Assembly (NCBI GenBank): GCA_025351825.1
Contig: JANXVE010000094.1
Span: 1 to 64,000, forward strand
DNA length: 64,000 bases
Direction of reading: 5' to 3'
Source of the DNA: Chamaesiphon sp. 341R_metabat_111
Lineage (GTDB): Bacteria > Cyanobacteriota > Cyanobacteriia > Cyanobacteriales > Chamaesiphonaceae
Shown: positions 26,758 to 35,653 of the stretch, in pieces
Position numbering within the stretch: position 1 is the stretch's first letter
How the letters are laid out: each line of letters opens with the position of its first letter
The notes under the pieces: model-generated
The model's input: only the letters and a program-made list of their open reading frames with translations
What the model was told of the DNA's origin: nothing
Database searches by the model: none
Program-made: the position numbers and the translations under genes

Positions 26758-27349
26758 TTAGATAACTAGAGTTAGATTATGTTAATTTGTGGACAAAGCT
26801 GTTTATTTCGGAATGTTAAATAATCGCAGCAGATTGATTTAATTAGCTGTCTTCGCGATTAGTTACGATCGAATATTTTTGAAGATAGTGTAGCTGGTTC
26901 GCTTCTCAAAGCTGCTACACAACTGAACGATGGCAGTAGCTATGATGCTGTACCCTCAGACGACAAAAGACATTATGATTCACTGAGACTATGCGCTAGA
27001 AATTTGCACTGGCTACTATTAAACTAATTGAATATTTATATTTGAAGGTTGGAACTCAATCTAAAAGTGCTAAGTCTGACCTGTGACCGATTTGTTGATT
27101 TTAGCTACTTTGGAGTTTTATCGGCTTTAATCCGATGATGTCTTTACAGTTTGTACTGCTGACCTGCCAAGTTTTAACTTTATGGCTGCTGAGTTGATTT
27201 ATTCTCTGTTCTCAATATCTTAGTTGTATCATAATATCGGCGATGGGTCAATAAATTAATTAATAATTGATAGTTGATAGTTGATAGTTGGGGAGATGCT
27301 TTTACTGCGACAGTTAAGCTGTCTACGACTGGTTTGGTAGGGCTGAGAA
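26758..27349. other. Long leader/intergenic region between dapA and rnj
   Basis: 592 bp without a convincing ORF. It holds a possible stem-loop GTGTAGC/GCTACAC (26888-26920) within the putative rnj leader, three TTGATAG heptamers at about 27267-27288, and a GACAG-TTAAG-CTGTC hairpin at 27309-27323 just after dapA. A long rnj 5' leader could be regulatory, but nothing in the sequence proves it. Confidence 0.45.
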
Positions 27350-28234
27350 TTAGATTAATCTTTGTTGCTGAAGTAGCTGTTGAAGCTGAGGTAATGATTC
27401 TGCGGGTAGTTCACACATCGGCAGTCTCAACCCGCCAACTTCCCAGCCTTGCAGTCTTAAGGCTGCCTTAATTGGCATGGGGTTAGGTGCAAAAAATAAT
27501 CCTTTGAATAATGGCAGCATTTTGATGTGGAGTTGAGTTGCCAGTTGATTTTGGCCAGACTCAAATGCGGCAATCATCTGCTGAATCTGATTTCCTACTA
27601 GATGACTGGCAACACTGACTACTCCGCTTCCGCCAACTGCAAGCACAGGTAGAGTCAATGAATCATCACCTGCATAGATCTTAAATTCTGGTGGAGTCAA
27701 GCTGCGAATTTGACTCGCTATATCTATGTTACCCGTAGATTCTTTGATTGCAACAATTCCAGGCACTTGAGCTAGTTTGGCAACTGTCTCTGGCTCTAAC
27801 GCTTGTCCGGTGCGCCCAGGGATATTGTAAAGCATCATCGGCAGGTCGCAAGCTTTGGCGATCGCCTCAAAATGTCCATAGATCCCAAGTTGCGAAGGTT
27901 TATTGTAGTAAGGCACTACCTGTAAACTTGCATCTACTCCTAGTTTAGCAGCTTTTTGGGTGGCTTCGATCGCTTCACTGGTCGAATTCGATCCAGTTCC
28001 GGCAATTACTTTGGCTTTCCCCGCCACAGCTTTTTGGACGACTTGAAATAGCTGGTATTCCTCATCCCAACTCAATGTCGGTGATTCTCCGGTGGTACCA
28101 CAGACGACGATTCCATCCGAGCCATTGTCGGCTAGATGTGCGGCTAACCGCTCTGCTTCGGCATAGTGGACATTGCCCTCGCTGTCGAAGGGTGTGATCA
28201 TTGCTGTGATGACTCGTCCGAAATCAATTGTCAT
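27350..28234 (-). CDS. dapA: 4-hydroxy-tetrahydrodipicolinate synthase
   Basis: DapA condenses aspartate semialdehyde with pyruvate, the first committed step to lysine and diaminopimelate. The 294-residue protein has [17 protein letters not shown], the pyruvate-binding [15 protein letters not shown], the catalytic Tyr in [10 protein letters not shown] and the Schiff-base Lys in [11 protein letters not shown]. The C-terminus is typical. With hom (57335) it draws on the same aspartate-pathway precursor. A GGCTTTA heptamer tract lies just upstream of its start. Confidence 0.95.
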   Translation of the reverse strand: MTIDFGRVITAMITPFDSEGNVHYAEAERLAAHLADNGSDGIVVCGTTGESPTLSWDEEYQLFQVVQKAVAGKAKVIAGTGSNSTSEAIEATQKAAKLGVDASLQVVPYYNKPSQLGIYGHFEAIAKACDLPMMLYNIPGRTGQALEPETVAKLAQVPGIVAIKESTGNIDIASQIRSLTPPEFKIYAGDDSLTLPVLAVGGSGVVSVASHLVGNQIQQMIAAFESGQNQLATQLHIKMLPLFKGLFFAPNPMPIKAALRLQGWEVGGLRLPMCELPAESLPQLQQLLQQQRLI

Positions 28235-28239
28235 GGGGG

Positions 28240-28275
28240 AAGGCTTTAGGTATTGGGCTTTAGGCTTTAGGTATT
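28240..28275. repeat. GGCTTTA/GGTATTG heptamer tract upstream of dapA
   Basis: Tandem heptamers of the types GGCTTTA and GGTATTG lie within 40 bp of the dapA start. They resemble the tract at 6080-6110. The rest of the 268-bp dapA-leuD gap carries a CCCTCCCCTTTCCAAGGGGA palindrome near 28447 and no gene. Confidence 0.75.
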
Positions 28276-28502
28276 GGGCTGTAGGGGTGAGTTTATGCGA
28301 CCGACCGCAAATGAACTAACAATCTCATTTAAACCCACCCTATCCCACCAGTAGTGTTTTGAAGTTTGTGGATGTTGGGGGTCAATATTGTTCTATCCAC
28401 TCGAATGATGCTTGATTGGCTGCGTAGATCTTTACCCCACCCCAACCCTCCCCTTTCCAAGGGGAGGGAGCCAAACCCTAGATTTAAACCATCACCTAAA
28501 CC

Positions 28503-29099
28503 ATGAATAGCCAAATCTCCACCATCTCTGGTACCGCCATCCCCCTCACTGGTAATGACATCGATACCGATCGAATTATCCCTGCTCGATTCCTACGTTG
28601 TGTCACCTTCGATGGCTTAGGGGCTAATGTCTTTGAGGACGATCGAATCCAGCTCAAGGGCGCACATCCATTCGACTTACCTCAATTTCAGGGCGCGAAT
28701 GTTCTCGTCGTCAATAGTAATTTCGGCTGCGGATCCAGTCGCGAACATGCACCTCAAGCCCTGGCTAAATGGGGGATTCAAGTCGTGATTGGTGAAAGCT
28801 TCTCGGAAATCTTCTTCGGTAACTGCGTTGCGATGGGGATTCCCTGCCTCAACGCTGATGCAGCCACTATTACGGAGTTGCAAGAGATTGTTCGCGACAA
28901 CCCACAGACTCCAATTAGCGTCGATCTGGAGGCTTTACGAGTCAGATGTGGCAAGTTTACCACCCTAGTCTCGATCGGCGAAGGTTCCCGTCAGCAGCTC
29001 ACCAATGGTACTTGGGATGCCTGTGGACAATTAGTCGCCAATCTCAGCCAAACCAAAGTTACTGCTAGTAAATTGCCCTATGTTGCTTGGGGATCATAA
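28503..29099 (+). CDS. leuD: 3-isopropylmalate dehydratase small subunit
   Basis: LeuD forms the swivel subunit of isopropylmalate isomerase in leucine synthesis, working with LeuC, which is not in the window. The 198-residue protein shows [16 protein letters not shown] and the substrate-binding [15 protein letters not shown], and a normal end. An A-T rich gap and palindrome precede the start. Splitting of leuC and leuD across the genome is common in cyanobacteria. Confidence 0.93.
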   Translation: MNSQISTISGTAIPLTGNDIDTDRIIPARFLRCVTFDGLGANVFEDDRIQLKGAHPFDLPQFQGANVLVVNSNFGCGSSREHAPQALAKWGIQVVIGESFSEIFFGNCVAMGIPCLNADAATITELQEIVRDNPQTPISVDLEALRVRCGKFTTLVSIGEGSRQQLTNGTWDACGQLVANLSQTKVTASKLPYVAWGS

Positions 29100-29260
29100 C
29101 TATCTAGTCGATTCTCAAGAGGAGAGGCTCCGCCAACGATCTGCTCGAATAATCCGAGATCGACAGATCTGTTAAAATTGGGATCGTAAATACCTTCCCA
29201 ACTTTTTCGACTCAGCCTAGATTTGAGCCGAGCCTTCATCTCAAAATCAAGAGAAAATCG

Positions 29261-29809
29261 ATGAGTATAACTATCGCTAAATGGACGATCGAGCAGTATC
29301 ATAAACTCGTTAATGCAGGCATGTTAATCGATCGGCGGGTGGAGTTATTAGCAGGAAATATCATTGAAATGTCACCAGAAGGAATGTTTCATGCCGTATA
29401 TTGTGGCGATGCGGTGGACTATCTCAAGCAGTTATTAGGCAATAGAGCTAAAGTTCGTGAAGCTCACCCAATCACCCTACCCAATGATTCAGAACCAGAA
29501 CCAGATATTGCCGTAGTGAAACCTTCACCCACCCGATATTTAGATCGTCACCCCTATCCAGCCGATGTATTTTGGTTAGTTGAATATGCAGATAGTACAC
29601 TTACCAAGGATCTAAATATCAAACAGCAGATTTATGCTGCTGCTGGGATTCAGGAATACTGGATTGTCAATTTACAAGCATTAGAATTGATTGTATTTCG
29701 TGATATGGATCATGATGGCTATAAAACAGAAACTAGATTCAGCACGGGACATATTTCACCATTATCTTTTCCTGAAGTTGAGATTGAAGTTAAACGATTA
29801 TTTAGCTGA
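29261..29809 (+). CDS. Uma2 family (DUF820) protein
   Basis: A 182-residue member of the Uma2 PD-(D/E)XK-like family, the second in this window. Motifs are KWTIEQYHKLVNAGMLIDRR, VELLAGNIIEMSPEG, EPEPDIAVVKPSP and FWLVEYADSTLTKD, then YAAAGIQEYWIVNLQALELI. It overlaps the convergent methyltransferase gene by 12 bp at the 3' end, so the two transcripts face each other. Function unknown. Confidence 0.88.
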   Translation: MSITIAKWTIEQYHKLVNAGMLIDRRVELLAGNIIEMSPEGMFHAVYCGDAVDYLKQLLGNRAKVREAHPITLPNDSEPEPDIAVVKPSPTRYLDRHPYPADVFWLVEYADSTLTKDLNIKQQIYAAAGIQEYWIVNLQALELIVFRDMDHDGYKTETRFSTGHISPLSFPEVEIEVKRLFS

Positions 29810-30403
29810 TCGATCTGCTCGAATAATCCGCGAACTTCCAGCCGCAATCCGTTCGGTGGTCTGATAGCCATGCTTTGTTAGTAAGCTAATTGTCGCATCT
29901 ATTTCCCGTCCCGATCGACTAATTGGATTGGGTAGCCAATCGGGTGCGCGGGTAGAATGATCTCGAAATGCAATTATTATCCGTCCTTGCGGCTTCAAGA
30001 TCCGGTTAATTTCGACGATCGATTTGTGGGGATCTGACCAAAATTGAAAAGAGTGAATCGCGATCGCGGCATCAAATCGATTGTCACTCCAAGGTAACGA
30101 ATCATCAGTGCCTTGACGAATATCGATTCGATTTTCCCAGCCCTTCTTAATCAGCCGATTTAATGCAGTTTGTACCATTGTCTCCGTCGGATCGACACCA
30201 CCAACAAAGGTACCTGTTGTGACGGATAGAAGTATTTCGGCAAAGCGACCAGTCCCAAACCCAATTTCGAGAAAGCGTTCGTTGTCAGATGGAGCCAATG
30301 CTTGAAGTACTTTTTGATAAGCATCAGCATTCGTCCACTCCATTAATTTGCCAAACAGCTTCCCCGTAAAACCTGCTGGACTTTGTGGTAATTGGTTACT
30401 CAT
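29798..30403 (-). CDS. Class I SAM-dependent methyltransferase
   Basis: A 201-residue methyltransferase. Motif I is RFLEIGFGTGRFAEILL, motif II/III follow as GVDPTETMV and LPWSDNRFDAAIAIHSFQFW, and motif post-III reads RILKPQGRIIIAFRD. The fold is the UbiE/COQ5-like class; the acceptor cannot be inferred. Upstream (beyond 30403) lies the MITE-like element, so its promoter may be in or near that element. Confidence 0.85.
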   Translation of the reverse strand: MSNQLPQSPAGFTGKLFGKLMEWTNADAYQKVLQALAPSDNERFLEIGFGTGRFAEILLSVTTGTFVGGVDPTETMVQTALNRLIKKGWENRIDIRQGTDDSLPWSDNRFDAAIAIHSFQFWSDPHKSIVEINRILKPQGRIIIAFRDHSTRAPDWLPNPISRSGREIDATISLLTKHGYQTTERIAAGSSRIIRADRSAK

Positions 30404-30440
30404 GAAACCTCAACTCAATTTAAGGACATTCTCCACGTAA

Positions 30441-30608
30441 GTCCCCTCCTGGGAGGGGTGCCCGCAAGGGCGGGGTGGGTCGCCATCTACAATCGCACTA
30501 CTTAGTTTCGATCGATCCAGTTTCCCGCGCTCTAGCCAGATCGGTGATTTGTGGGATGCGGAAATCTACCCACCCCACCCTTCGGGCACCCCTCCTTGGA
30601 GGGGATTT
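30441..30608. mobile_element. MITE-like element with about 40-bp terminal inverted repeats (family B)
   Basis: The left arm contains CCCCTCCTGGGAGGGGTGCC then GGCGGGGTGGGT; the right arm is the complement, ACCCACCCCACCC then GGGCACCCCTCCTTGGAGG. Roughly 85 bp of non-coding sequence lie between. The inner bases next to the right arm (complement TCCGCATCCCACAAATCA) resemble those at 53636, in the opposite orientation. No transposase is encoded. The right arm forms the end of the P450 gene. Confidence 0.78.
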
Positions 30609-31951
30609 ATTGGCACAAACTTTGCTCTTAGTTGTTTCTGCATACTGAATGGGCGGCGGACTGGGGCAATTTCAGCCGTTGTGGGTGTGACGCTCCAATC
30701 ATACTTTTGCAACAGCGTCGAGAGAATAATCTTCATCTCCATCTGGGCGAGTTCCACACCGATACAACTATGTACTCCACCCCCAAACCCAATTAGAGAA
30801 TAAGGCTGCTTTTTATCTTCCTCTCGTGGTGGCGCAAATCTGTCAGGATCGAACGTATCTGGATTTTGGTAAATTTCTGGCATCCGTTGGGTGAGTTGTG
30901 GAAAAATGCAGACAAACCAACCAGCCGGAATTAGATAACCCCCATATTCAATATCTGCCATCGCCATCCGACAGATCAGAAACCCTGGTGGATACATTCG
31001 TTCACCTTCTTTAATCGTATTAGTCAGATCGGGAAGCTGACGGAGCTGCGAGATTGTAATTGGATTATTTCCCATCACTTGCTGCTGTTCCGCGCGCAAT
31101 CTTTGCTGCCATTCGTGACTATTACCCAGCTCAAACAGTAGCCAACTCATCAAGCTCGAAGTGGTATCGTGCCCAGCAAACAGAAACCCAATCGCCTGAT
31201 TAATTACCTGAGTTTCGGTAAACCGATTACCATCTTCGTCGATAGTATTCAGCAGTAAACTCAACACATCTGTAGACTGTTCTAAATCACCCCGTGCGCC
31301 TCTCTCTTGGATAATTTGGCGCACATAGTCAAAAATCTTCCGACGGGCTGCTTGCCCTCTCCCGTGCATCGTCAGCGGATTATCCCATTTGATTACGCCA
31401 TTTAAACTATCGACGAGGATCGTAAACCATTCGCTCACCTGCTCGATTTCCGACGTTTTCTCACTCCCCAGAAAAATCTTAACCACCATCTTCAGCGTCA
31501 GTTTATGCAGTTCGGCACTAAGATCGATCGTCCCTTGTCTGCCCCAATTATCGATCGTTTCACTCACAACCGCCTGAATTATATCAAAGTAAGACGCGAT
31601 CGCTTGGGGCAGAAACACAGGTAAAATTAGCTTGCGACTAATTCGATGCTGTTGTCCATCTTGCATCAACACCATATCTGGAGTGAGGATCGGCGACAAA
31701 AATTTATTACCCAACCGTGAGGAAAGTTTATCAGCTTCATCTTTGAACACCAGCCGATTGGCTTCTGGCCCGACTAGACAAGCGATATTATTAAACAATC
31801 CTGGCATGGATACTCTGAAAATATTGCCATGCTGTTGATTTCGCTCCCAATAAAATTGCTCGAATTTGGTGAATGCGCTAACTGTATTGCCGATTAGTGG
31901 CAATCCAGTGTTACCAGGCATCATCTCAGCGGATTTAAGTTTATCAGTCAT
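30566..31951 (-). CDS. Cytochrome P450 (CYP120-like)
   Basis: A 461-residue haem monooxygenase. The I-helix motif AGHDTTS is at 259-265, ExxR at Glu315-Arg318, the PERF-type region reads FDPDRFAPP, and the haem-ligand loop FGGGVHSCIG contains Cys396. The N-terminus has a proline-rich LPLIGN hinge and no membrane anchor, so the protein is soluble. Overall pattern resembles the CYP120 group of cyanobacteria, some of which act on retinoids; substrate unproven. The last 14 residues (INPLQGGVPEGWGG) are encoded by a MITE arm rather than by P450 sequence. It is divergent from a TetR-type regulator only 26 bp away. Confidence 0.92.
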   Translation of the reverse strand: MTDKLKSAEMMPGNTGLPLIGNTVSAFTKFEQFYWERNQQHGNIFRVSMPGLFNNIACLVGPEANRLVFKDEADKLSSRLGNKFLSPILTPDMVLMQDGQQHRISRKLILPVFLPQAIASYFDIIQAVVSETIDNWGRQGTIDLSAELHKLTLKMVVKIFLGSEKTSEIEQVSEWFTILVDSLNGVIKWDNPLTMHGRGQAARRKIFDYVRQIIQERGARGDLEQSTDVLSLLLNTIDEDGNRFTETQVINQAIGFLFAGHDTTSSLMSWLLFELGNSHEWQQRLRAEQQQVMGNNPITISQLRQLPDLTNTIKEGERMYPPGFLICRMAMADIEYGGYLIPAGWFVCIFPQLTQRMPEIYQNPDTFDPDRFAPPREEDKKQPYSLIGFGGGVHSCIGVELAQMEMKIILSTLLQKYDWSVTPTTAEIAPVRRPFSMQKQLRAKFVPINPLQGGVPEGWGG

Positions 31952-31977
31952 AACAGCAATTTATTCCAAATTATGGC

Positions 31978-32916
31978 ATGATCGAGTTTATGAGTAAGTC
32001 CTCATTTTTGTCAACCCAGAAAAATCTCCGCCGTCAACCTCAACAAAAACGCGGACAACAGCGGGTAGAAAAGATTTTAGTTGCCGCAGCGGAAGTATTC
32101 GCCGAGGCGGGATTTGCGGCGGCGACAATTCAACAAATTGCCGATCGAGCCAGCACCGCCGTCGGTTCGATTTACCAGTTTTTCCCAGACAAATTAGCAA
32201 TTTTTCAGTCTTTATTCATAGAGCATCTAAAACAAGTAGATATCCTTGAAGCCAAATTTTTCCAGGGTGCAGTAAATCTTCCCCTAGCGGAGAGGATTAG
32301 TGATTACATGGATACTTATATCCGTTACGTTGAGCAACCAATCCCGCACTGTATCATGCTGCAAGACTACTTACAGCCGATCGAAGGACTCGCAATTTTA
32401 ATGGCAGACTTACCAGATCGAATATCAGTACAGATCGCCAAACATGCTAATCTTTATCGCCAACGCAACCCCAATCTCAGTGTCGCCAAAAGTAAACTGC
32501 TCGCAGAAGTGGCTCAACACATGTGTAGCAGCTTATTTCTCCGAGCGATTAAAAGTGACGTAGAACATCAACAAGAACTCTATGCTGAGATTAAAAATGT
32601 CCTCTATTGCTATCTCAATCCGCACATCGGCGACCATCTGCTCTCTTTGCACAGCAATAAGATGATTTGTCCTGATTGCCAGAGCGATCGAGTGGCAAAA
32701 AACGGTCGCCAACAAGACAAGCAACGCTATATCTGTAGGGGATGTGGGCGGCAATTTGTCGATCGGTATATCGAAAGAGGATATCCCCTAGAGATTAGGC
32801 AACAGTGTCTCGATCTCCACCGAGCTGGAGTCAGCTTCCGCGAAATCGAACGCAGCACCGGAGTTTCCCACAACACGGTGATTAACTGGGTAAAAAACAT
32901 TCAAACCGAACGGTAG
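31978..32916 (+). CDS. TetR-family regulator fused to an InsA-like zinc ribbon and HTH
   Basis: A 312-residue fusion. Residues about 25-75 form the TetR helix-turn-helix (RVEKILVAAAEVFAEAGFAA, then IADRASTAVGSIYQFFPDK), and 80-215 the ligand-binding domain. After residue 225 comes an unrelated module: a zinc ribbon with C231, C234, C253 and C256 (CPDCQSDRVAKNGR, YICRGCGRQF) and a second HTH (REIERSTGVSHNTVINWV), as in the InsA/IS1-type transposase N-terminus. ATG 31978 and ATG 31990 are both possible starts. The position next to the divergent P450 suggests it controls that gene and itself; this is inference. Confidence 0.85.
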   Translation: MIEFMSKSSFLSTQKNLRRQPQQKRGQQRVEKILVAAAEVFAEAGFAAATIQQIADRASTAVGSIYQFFPDKLAIFQSLFIEHLKQVDILEAKFFQGAVNLPLAERISDYMDTYIRYVEQPIPHCIMLQDYLQPIEGLAILMADLPDRISVQIAKHANLYRQRNPNLSVAKSKLLAEVAQHMCSSLFLRAIKSDVEHQQELYAEIKNVLYCYLNPHIGDHLLSLHSNKMICPDCQSDRVAKNGRQQDKQRYICRGCGRQFVDRYIERGYPLEIRQQCLDLHRAGVSFREIERSTGVSHNTVINWVKNIQTER

Positions 32917-32949
32917 GGGTAATTCATGAATTACCCCTACCGTTCGGTT
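32904..32949. terminator. 46-bp perfect palindrome, bidirectional terminator candidate
   Basis: A loopless perfect palindrome centred at TTCA|TGAA with the arm CCGAACGGTAGGGGTAATTC. The TAG stop of the TetR fusion (32914-32916) lies inside it, and the convergent phosphotransacetylase-like gene ends only 5 bp beyond. It can fold into a long hairpin in either transcript. Confidence 0.88.
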
Positions 32950-32953
32950 GGGA

Positions 32954-34009
32954 TTATTTAATGTCTAATAGAGAAATAAGTCGATCGATCTCACAGTGAT
33001 TGCCGAATAATTCTCGCGCACAATTGACTTTTATTGGTTCTTGTAATCTTACTTGACCGAAGGCTCCATCGATAATTTCGACAGTAGTCAGAGTATCCAA
33101 ATCTACAGATAGAATCGGGATTTCCAAGTCTTGAGCACGGCTGAGAATAAATTTTTGAGGCGGGAGATGTCCAGTCAGAATCAAGCACTGGGTAGATGTC
33201 TCTAAGGCAGCGAGTTGAATATCAGCTCGATCTCCACCAGTGACAACAGCCATATTATTACCATTTTGGAAATACTGAAGCGCGGAGTTGACATTCATCG
33301 CCCCAATGGAGAGACTTTCCACCATCAAATCCAACCTGTCATGGCGGCACAATACTTCCGCATTGAGTCGTTCGACGAGCTGCTTGACGGTGACACTTCG
33401 CAGCAAACCATTGCGATGGACGATTCCAAATACAGGGATACCAGCTTGTTCCAAATATGGCACCAGTGTCGTCTGGACAGCCTCTACCCGATCGCGCGGG
33501 ATATCATTGATAATACAGCCCAAAAGTCTTTTACCCAGGCGTTCCTGAGCAGATAGGATCAGATCGACACTGGAGATCGGATCGTAACGATTGACGAGGA
33601 GCACGCCAGCATTTAGAGATTCGGCAACTTGAGCGGTAGCTAGATTGAACAGACTACCCTCGTAGAGATTGGAACCCCCTTCGAGAATCACTAGATCGCC
33701 TGGAAGTTGGACACATTCTTGGAGTAACCTGGCATAGTCTTGACGATCGACTCCAGTTAATCTATCGATCGATTTGGTGGCATCCAATACTAGCAATGGC
33801 GATCCTAGTCGCGCTGGGGGCAGTGACAATGCTTGCGCCATCAATTGGACATCGCTATCAATTGTCAGCGGATTGACGGCATTGCCAGTGACGACTGGTT
33901 GAGCGTAGGCAATTTCGATTCCCTTTGCTTGCAACCGATCGGCAATGCCCAAAATTGTTGCCGATTTCCCACTACACGCCTCAGTCGAAGCCACCATCAA
34001 GTATTTCAT
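32954..34009 (-). CDS. Phosphotransacetylase-like protein (BioD-like P-loop + DRTGG domain)
   Basis: From ATG 34009 about 351 residues; ATG 34015 and GTG 34021 are in frame, but GGGA sits six bases before 34009. The first domain is a P-loop of the BioD/CobQ type (MVASTEACSGKSATILGIAD, AYAQPVVTGN, LVILEGGSNLYEG). The second, from about residue 215, is a DRTGG domain (AMNVNSALQYFQNGNNMAVV, then TGGDRADIQLAALETSTQC). This pairing corresponds to the N-terminal, regulatory part of long Pta enzymes without the acetyltransferase domain. A regulatory or metabolic sensing role is inferred. Confidence 0.83.
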   Translation of the reverse strand: MKYLMVASTEACSGKSATILGIADRLQAKGIEIAYAQPVVTGNAVNPLTIDSDVQLMAQALSLPPARLGSPLLVLDATKSIDRLTGVDRQDYARLLQECVQLPGDLVILEGGSNLYEGSLFNLATAQVAESLNAGVLLVNRYDPISSVDLILSAQERLGKRLLGCIINDIPRDRVEAVQTTLVPYLEQAGIPVFGIVHRNGLLRSVTVKQLVERLNAEVLCRHDRLDLMVESLSIGAMNVNSALQYFQNGNNMAVVTGGDRADIQLAALETSTQCLILTGHLPPQKFILSRAQDLEIPILSVDLDTLTTVEIIDGAFGQVRLQEPIKVNCARELFGNHCEIDRLISLLDIK

Positions 34010-34127
34010 AGCCATTCCCACACACTTACCCGTAAGTTATTATAACTGTCTAGCCGATCGACATTGCATCGATCTGAGCGTGTGACAACTGCTCATATGT
34101 AGGTCGCAGAAGCCAGTTCTAGACTAA

Positions 34128-34673
34128 TTATAAGAACTTACGGGCGAGAAAATACGCCGCGATCGATTTAGCATCGATCGGTTCTCCTCGTTCTAGCGCA
34201 GCTTCAAATTCGGCTGGAGTCATCAGGATCACAGTAATATCCTCGTCATCATCACCCGCAGGCTGAACGGCTAATTTCTCCAAATCCTGGGCTAGGTAAG
34301 CATAAATGATCTCATCAGAATATCCAGGTGCGAGAAAAAATTCACCTAAATTTTGCCATTTACTAGCCCGATATCCAGTCTCTTCTTCAATCTCCCGCGC
34401 AATTGTCGTCGCCGGATCTTCACCCACTTCCAATGTGCCTGCGGGAAATTCTAAAATTCGCCCCTGAGTCGCAAATCGATATTGTTTGACTAAGACTAAT
34501 TTGCCATCATTAGTAATCGGTACCGCCATCGCCCCACCTGGATGATGAACACATTCCCAGTCACCAACTACCCCATTCGGCAATTCAATTCGATCGACAT
34601 CAAAGGAGAATTTGCGCCCTTGATAGTGCAGCTTTTTCTGAATGAGTTTCGCAGGTTCATTTCCTAAGGGCAT
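34128..34673 (-). CDS. Nudix hydrolase, ADP-ribose pyrophosphatase type
   Basis: A 181-residue Nudix enzyme. The Nudix box GTLEVGEDPATTIAREIEEE, continuing TGY, fits GX5EX7REUXEEXGU. The preceding GGAMAVPITNDGKLVLVKQY and FPAG, and the following LGEFFLAPGYSDEIIYAYLA, match the ADP-ribose/sugar-nucleotide pyrophosphatase (NudF-like) branch, which hydrolyses ADP-ribose to AMP and ribose 5-phosphate. The Ap4A-type signature is absent. A TTTAG repeat follows upstream of its start; folK lies 119 bp upstream in the same direction on the minus strand. Confidence 0.88.
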   Translation of the reverse strand: MPLGNEPAKLIQKKLHYQGRKFSFDVDRIELPNGVVGDWECVHHPGGAMAVPITNDGKLVLVKQYRFATQGRILEFPAGTLEVGEDPATTIAREIEEETGYRASKWQNLGEFFLAPGYSDEIIYAYLAQDLEKLAVQPAGDDDEDITVILMTPAEFEAALERGEPIDAKSIAAYFLARKFL

Positions 34674-34674
34674 G

Positions 34675-34792
34675 GGAATTAGTGGTTTAGTGGTTTAGTT
34701 TTTAGTGGTTTAGCAGTAGGTTGGGTTGCGGATGCGCGCTCGTCGGGTTTCCCGACGGATTAGCGCACCAAGCAGAAGAATGAAACCCAACA
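34675..34792. repeat. GTGGTTTA octamers and TAGGTTGGGTTG repeat (family D)
   Basis: The gap holds several GTGGTTTA units (34680-34713), then TAGGTTGGGTTG, a GCGC-TCGTCGGG hairpin with complement CCCGACGGA, and TGAAACCCAACATT. The octamers also occur near 17465, 48265, 48555 and 57256; the TAGGTTGGG elements at 44551-44580 and 45548-45654. Confidence 0.75.
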
Positions 34793-35251
34793 TTAAATCT
34801 CTACTTGCTTACAAAGAATAGCGATCGATTGTCCCGATCTGGGTTCGATCGCATCAGGGGCAATTTCACTCAGGGGTACAAGGACAAATGCACGTTCGAT
34901 CATGCGTGGATGGGGAACTTGTAATGAGGGTAAATCGATAATTAAATCATCGTAGAGCAATAAATCCAAGTCTAGTGTCCGCGCTCCCCAGACTTCTTGA
35001 CGCACTCGTCCAAATTCAGCTTCGATCGAGTGCAGGACATTCAGCAAGTCTAGTGGTTCCAAACTAGTCTGGAGTGTCGCACAACCGTTCAAATAATCTG
35101 GCTGAGGCGGCCCAATTGGAGCAGTTTTGTGCCATCTAGAAACGGCGATTAGCTCAATCTGGGAATGCGATCGCAATCGCTCGATCGCACCGGCTAAGAT
35201 CGAGCGAGAATCACCTAAATTACTACCTAACCCGATCGCGCACCAACTCAT
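34793..35251 (-). CDS. folK: 2-amino-4-hydroxy-6-hydroxymethyldihydropteridine diphosphokinase
   Basis: FolK pyrophosphorylates hydroxymethyl-dihydropterin in folate synthesis. The 152-residue protein has the start AIGLGSNLGDSRSIL, the catalytic segment GARTLDLDLLLYDD and the end motif VPHPRMIERAFVLVPLSEIA. Length is typical. Together with folD and metF the window shows three separated folate genes. Confidence 0.93.
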   Translation of the reverse strand: MSWCAIGLGSNLGDSRSILAGAIERLRSHSQIELIAVSRWHKTAPIGPPQPDYLNGCATLQTSLEPLDLLNVLHSIEAEFGRVRQEVWGARTLDLDLLLYDDLIIDLPSLQVPHPRMIERAFVLVPLSEIAPDAIEPRSGQSIAILCKQVEI

Positions 35252-35337
35252 AATTAATCGGGATTTAGAGGATTATAAGATTTTCAGGATTTAGTTGTCT
35301 GTGTTATCGCAGTCCTATTACTTCCGAGTCTGAACTT

Positions 35338-35652
35338 TCAACTTTCAACTTTCAACTTGTTTATGCCTTGCGCGAAACCGATGACGATCGTGATATTGGA
35401 AAAAGTTAGAAATGCTTCGGCACTGCCGTGAATCCAATCTACGTTTGCGAGGGATTGATGTAGGACAAATTGGGCATATGCACCTGCTGGAATTGTCACC
35501 GCCACAAATAATAGCGTTAGATAAAACCCAATTAATGCCACTTTTGGAGTATTATTTTTCTTGGTCATAAACCAAAGAAATCCCAAGTAAGGAAACAAAG
35601 ACAGCGCGAATAAAGATTCCTTGGCAAATACTAATTCAAAAATTTCAGACAT
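35338..35652 (-). CDS. DUF3593 membrane protein
   Basis: About 104 residues from ATG 35652; a TTG four codons earlier is in frame but would overlap the upstream gene. The segments ESLFALSLFPYLGFLWFMTK, ALIGFYLTLLFVAVTIPAG and VDWIHGSAEAFLTFSNITIV are typical of DUF3593, with three hydrophobic helices. It starts one base after the stop of the DUF2499 gene (TAATATG), so the two are translationally coupled. Both families occur in cyanobacteria and plastid-bearing plants; function unknown to me. Confidence 0.82.
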   Translation of the reverse strand: MSEIFELVFAKESLFALSLFPYLGFLWFMTKKNNTPKVALIGFYLTLLFVAVTIPAGAYAQFVLHQSLANVDWIHGSAEAFLTFSNITIVIGFAQGINKLKVES

Positions 35653-35653
35653 A

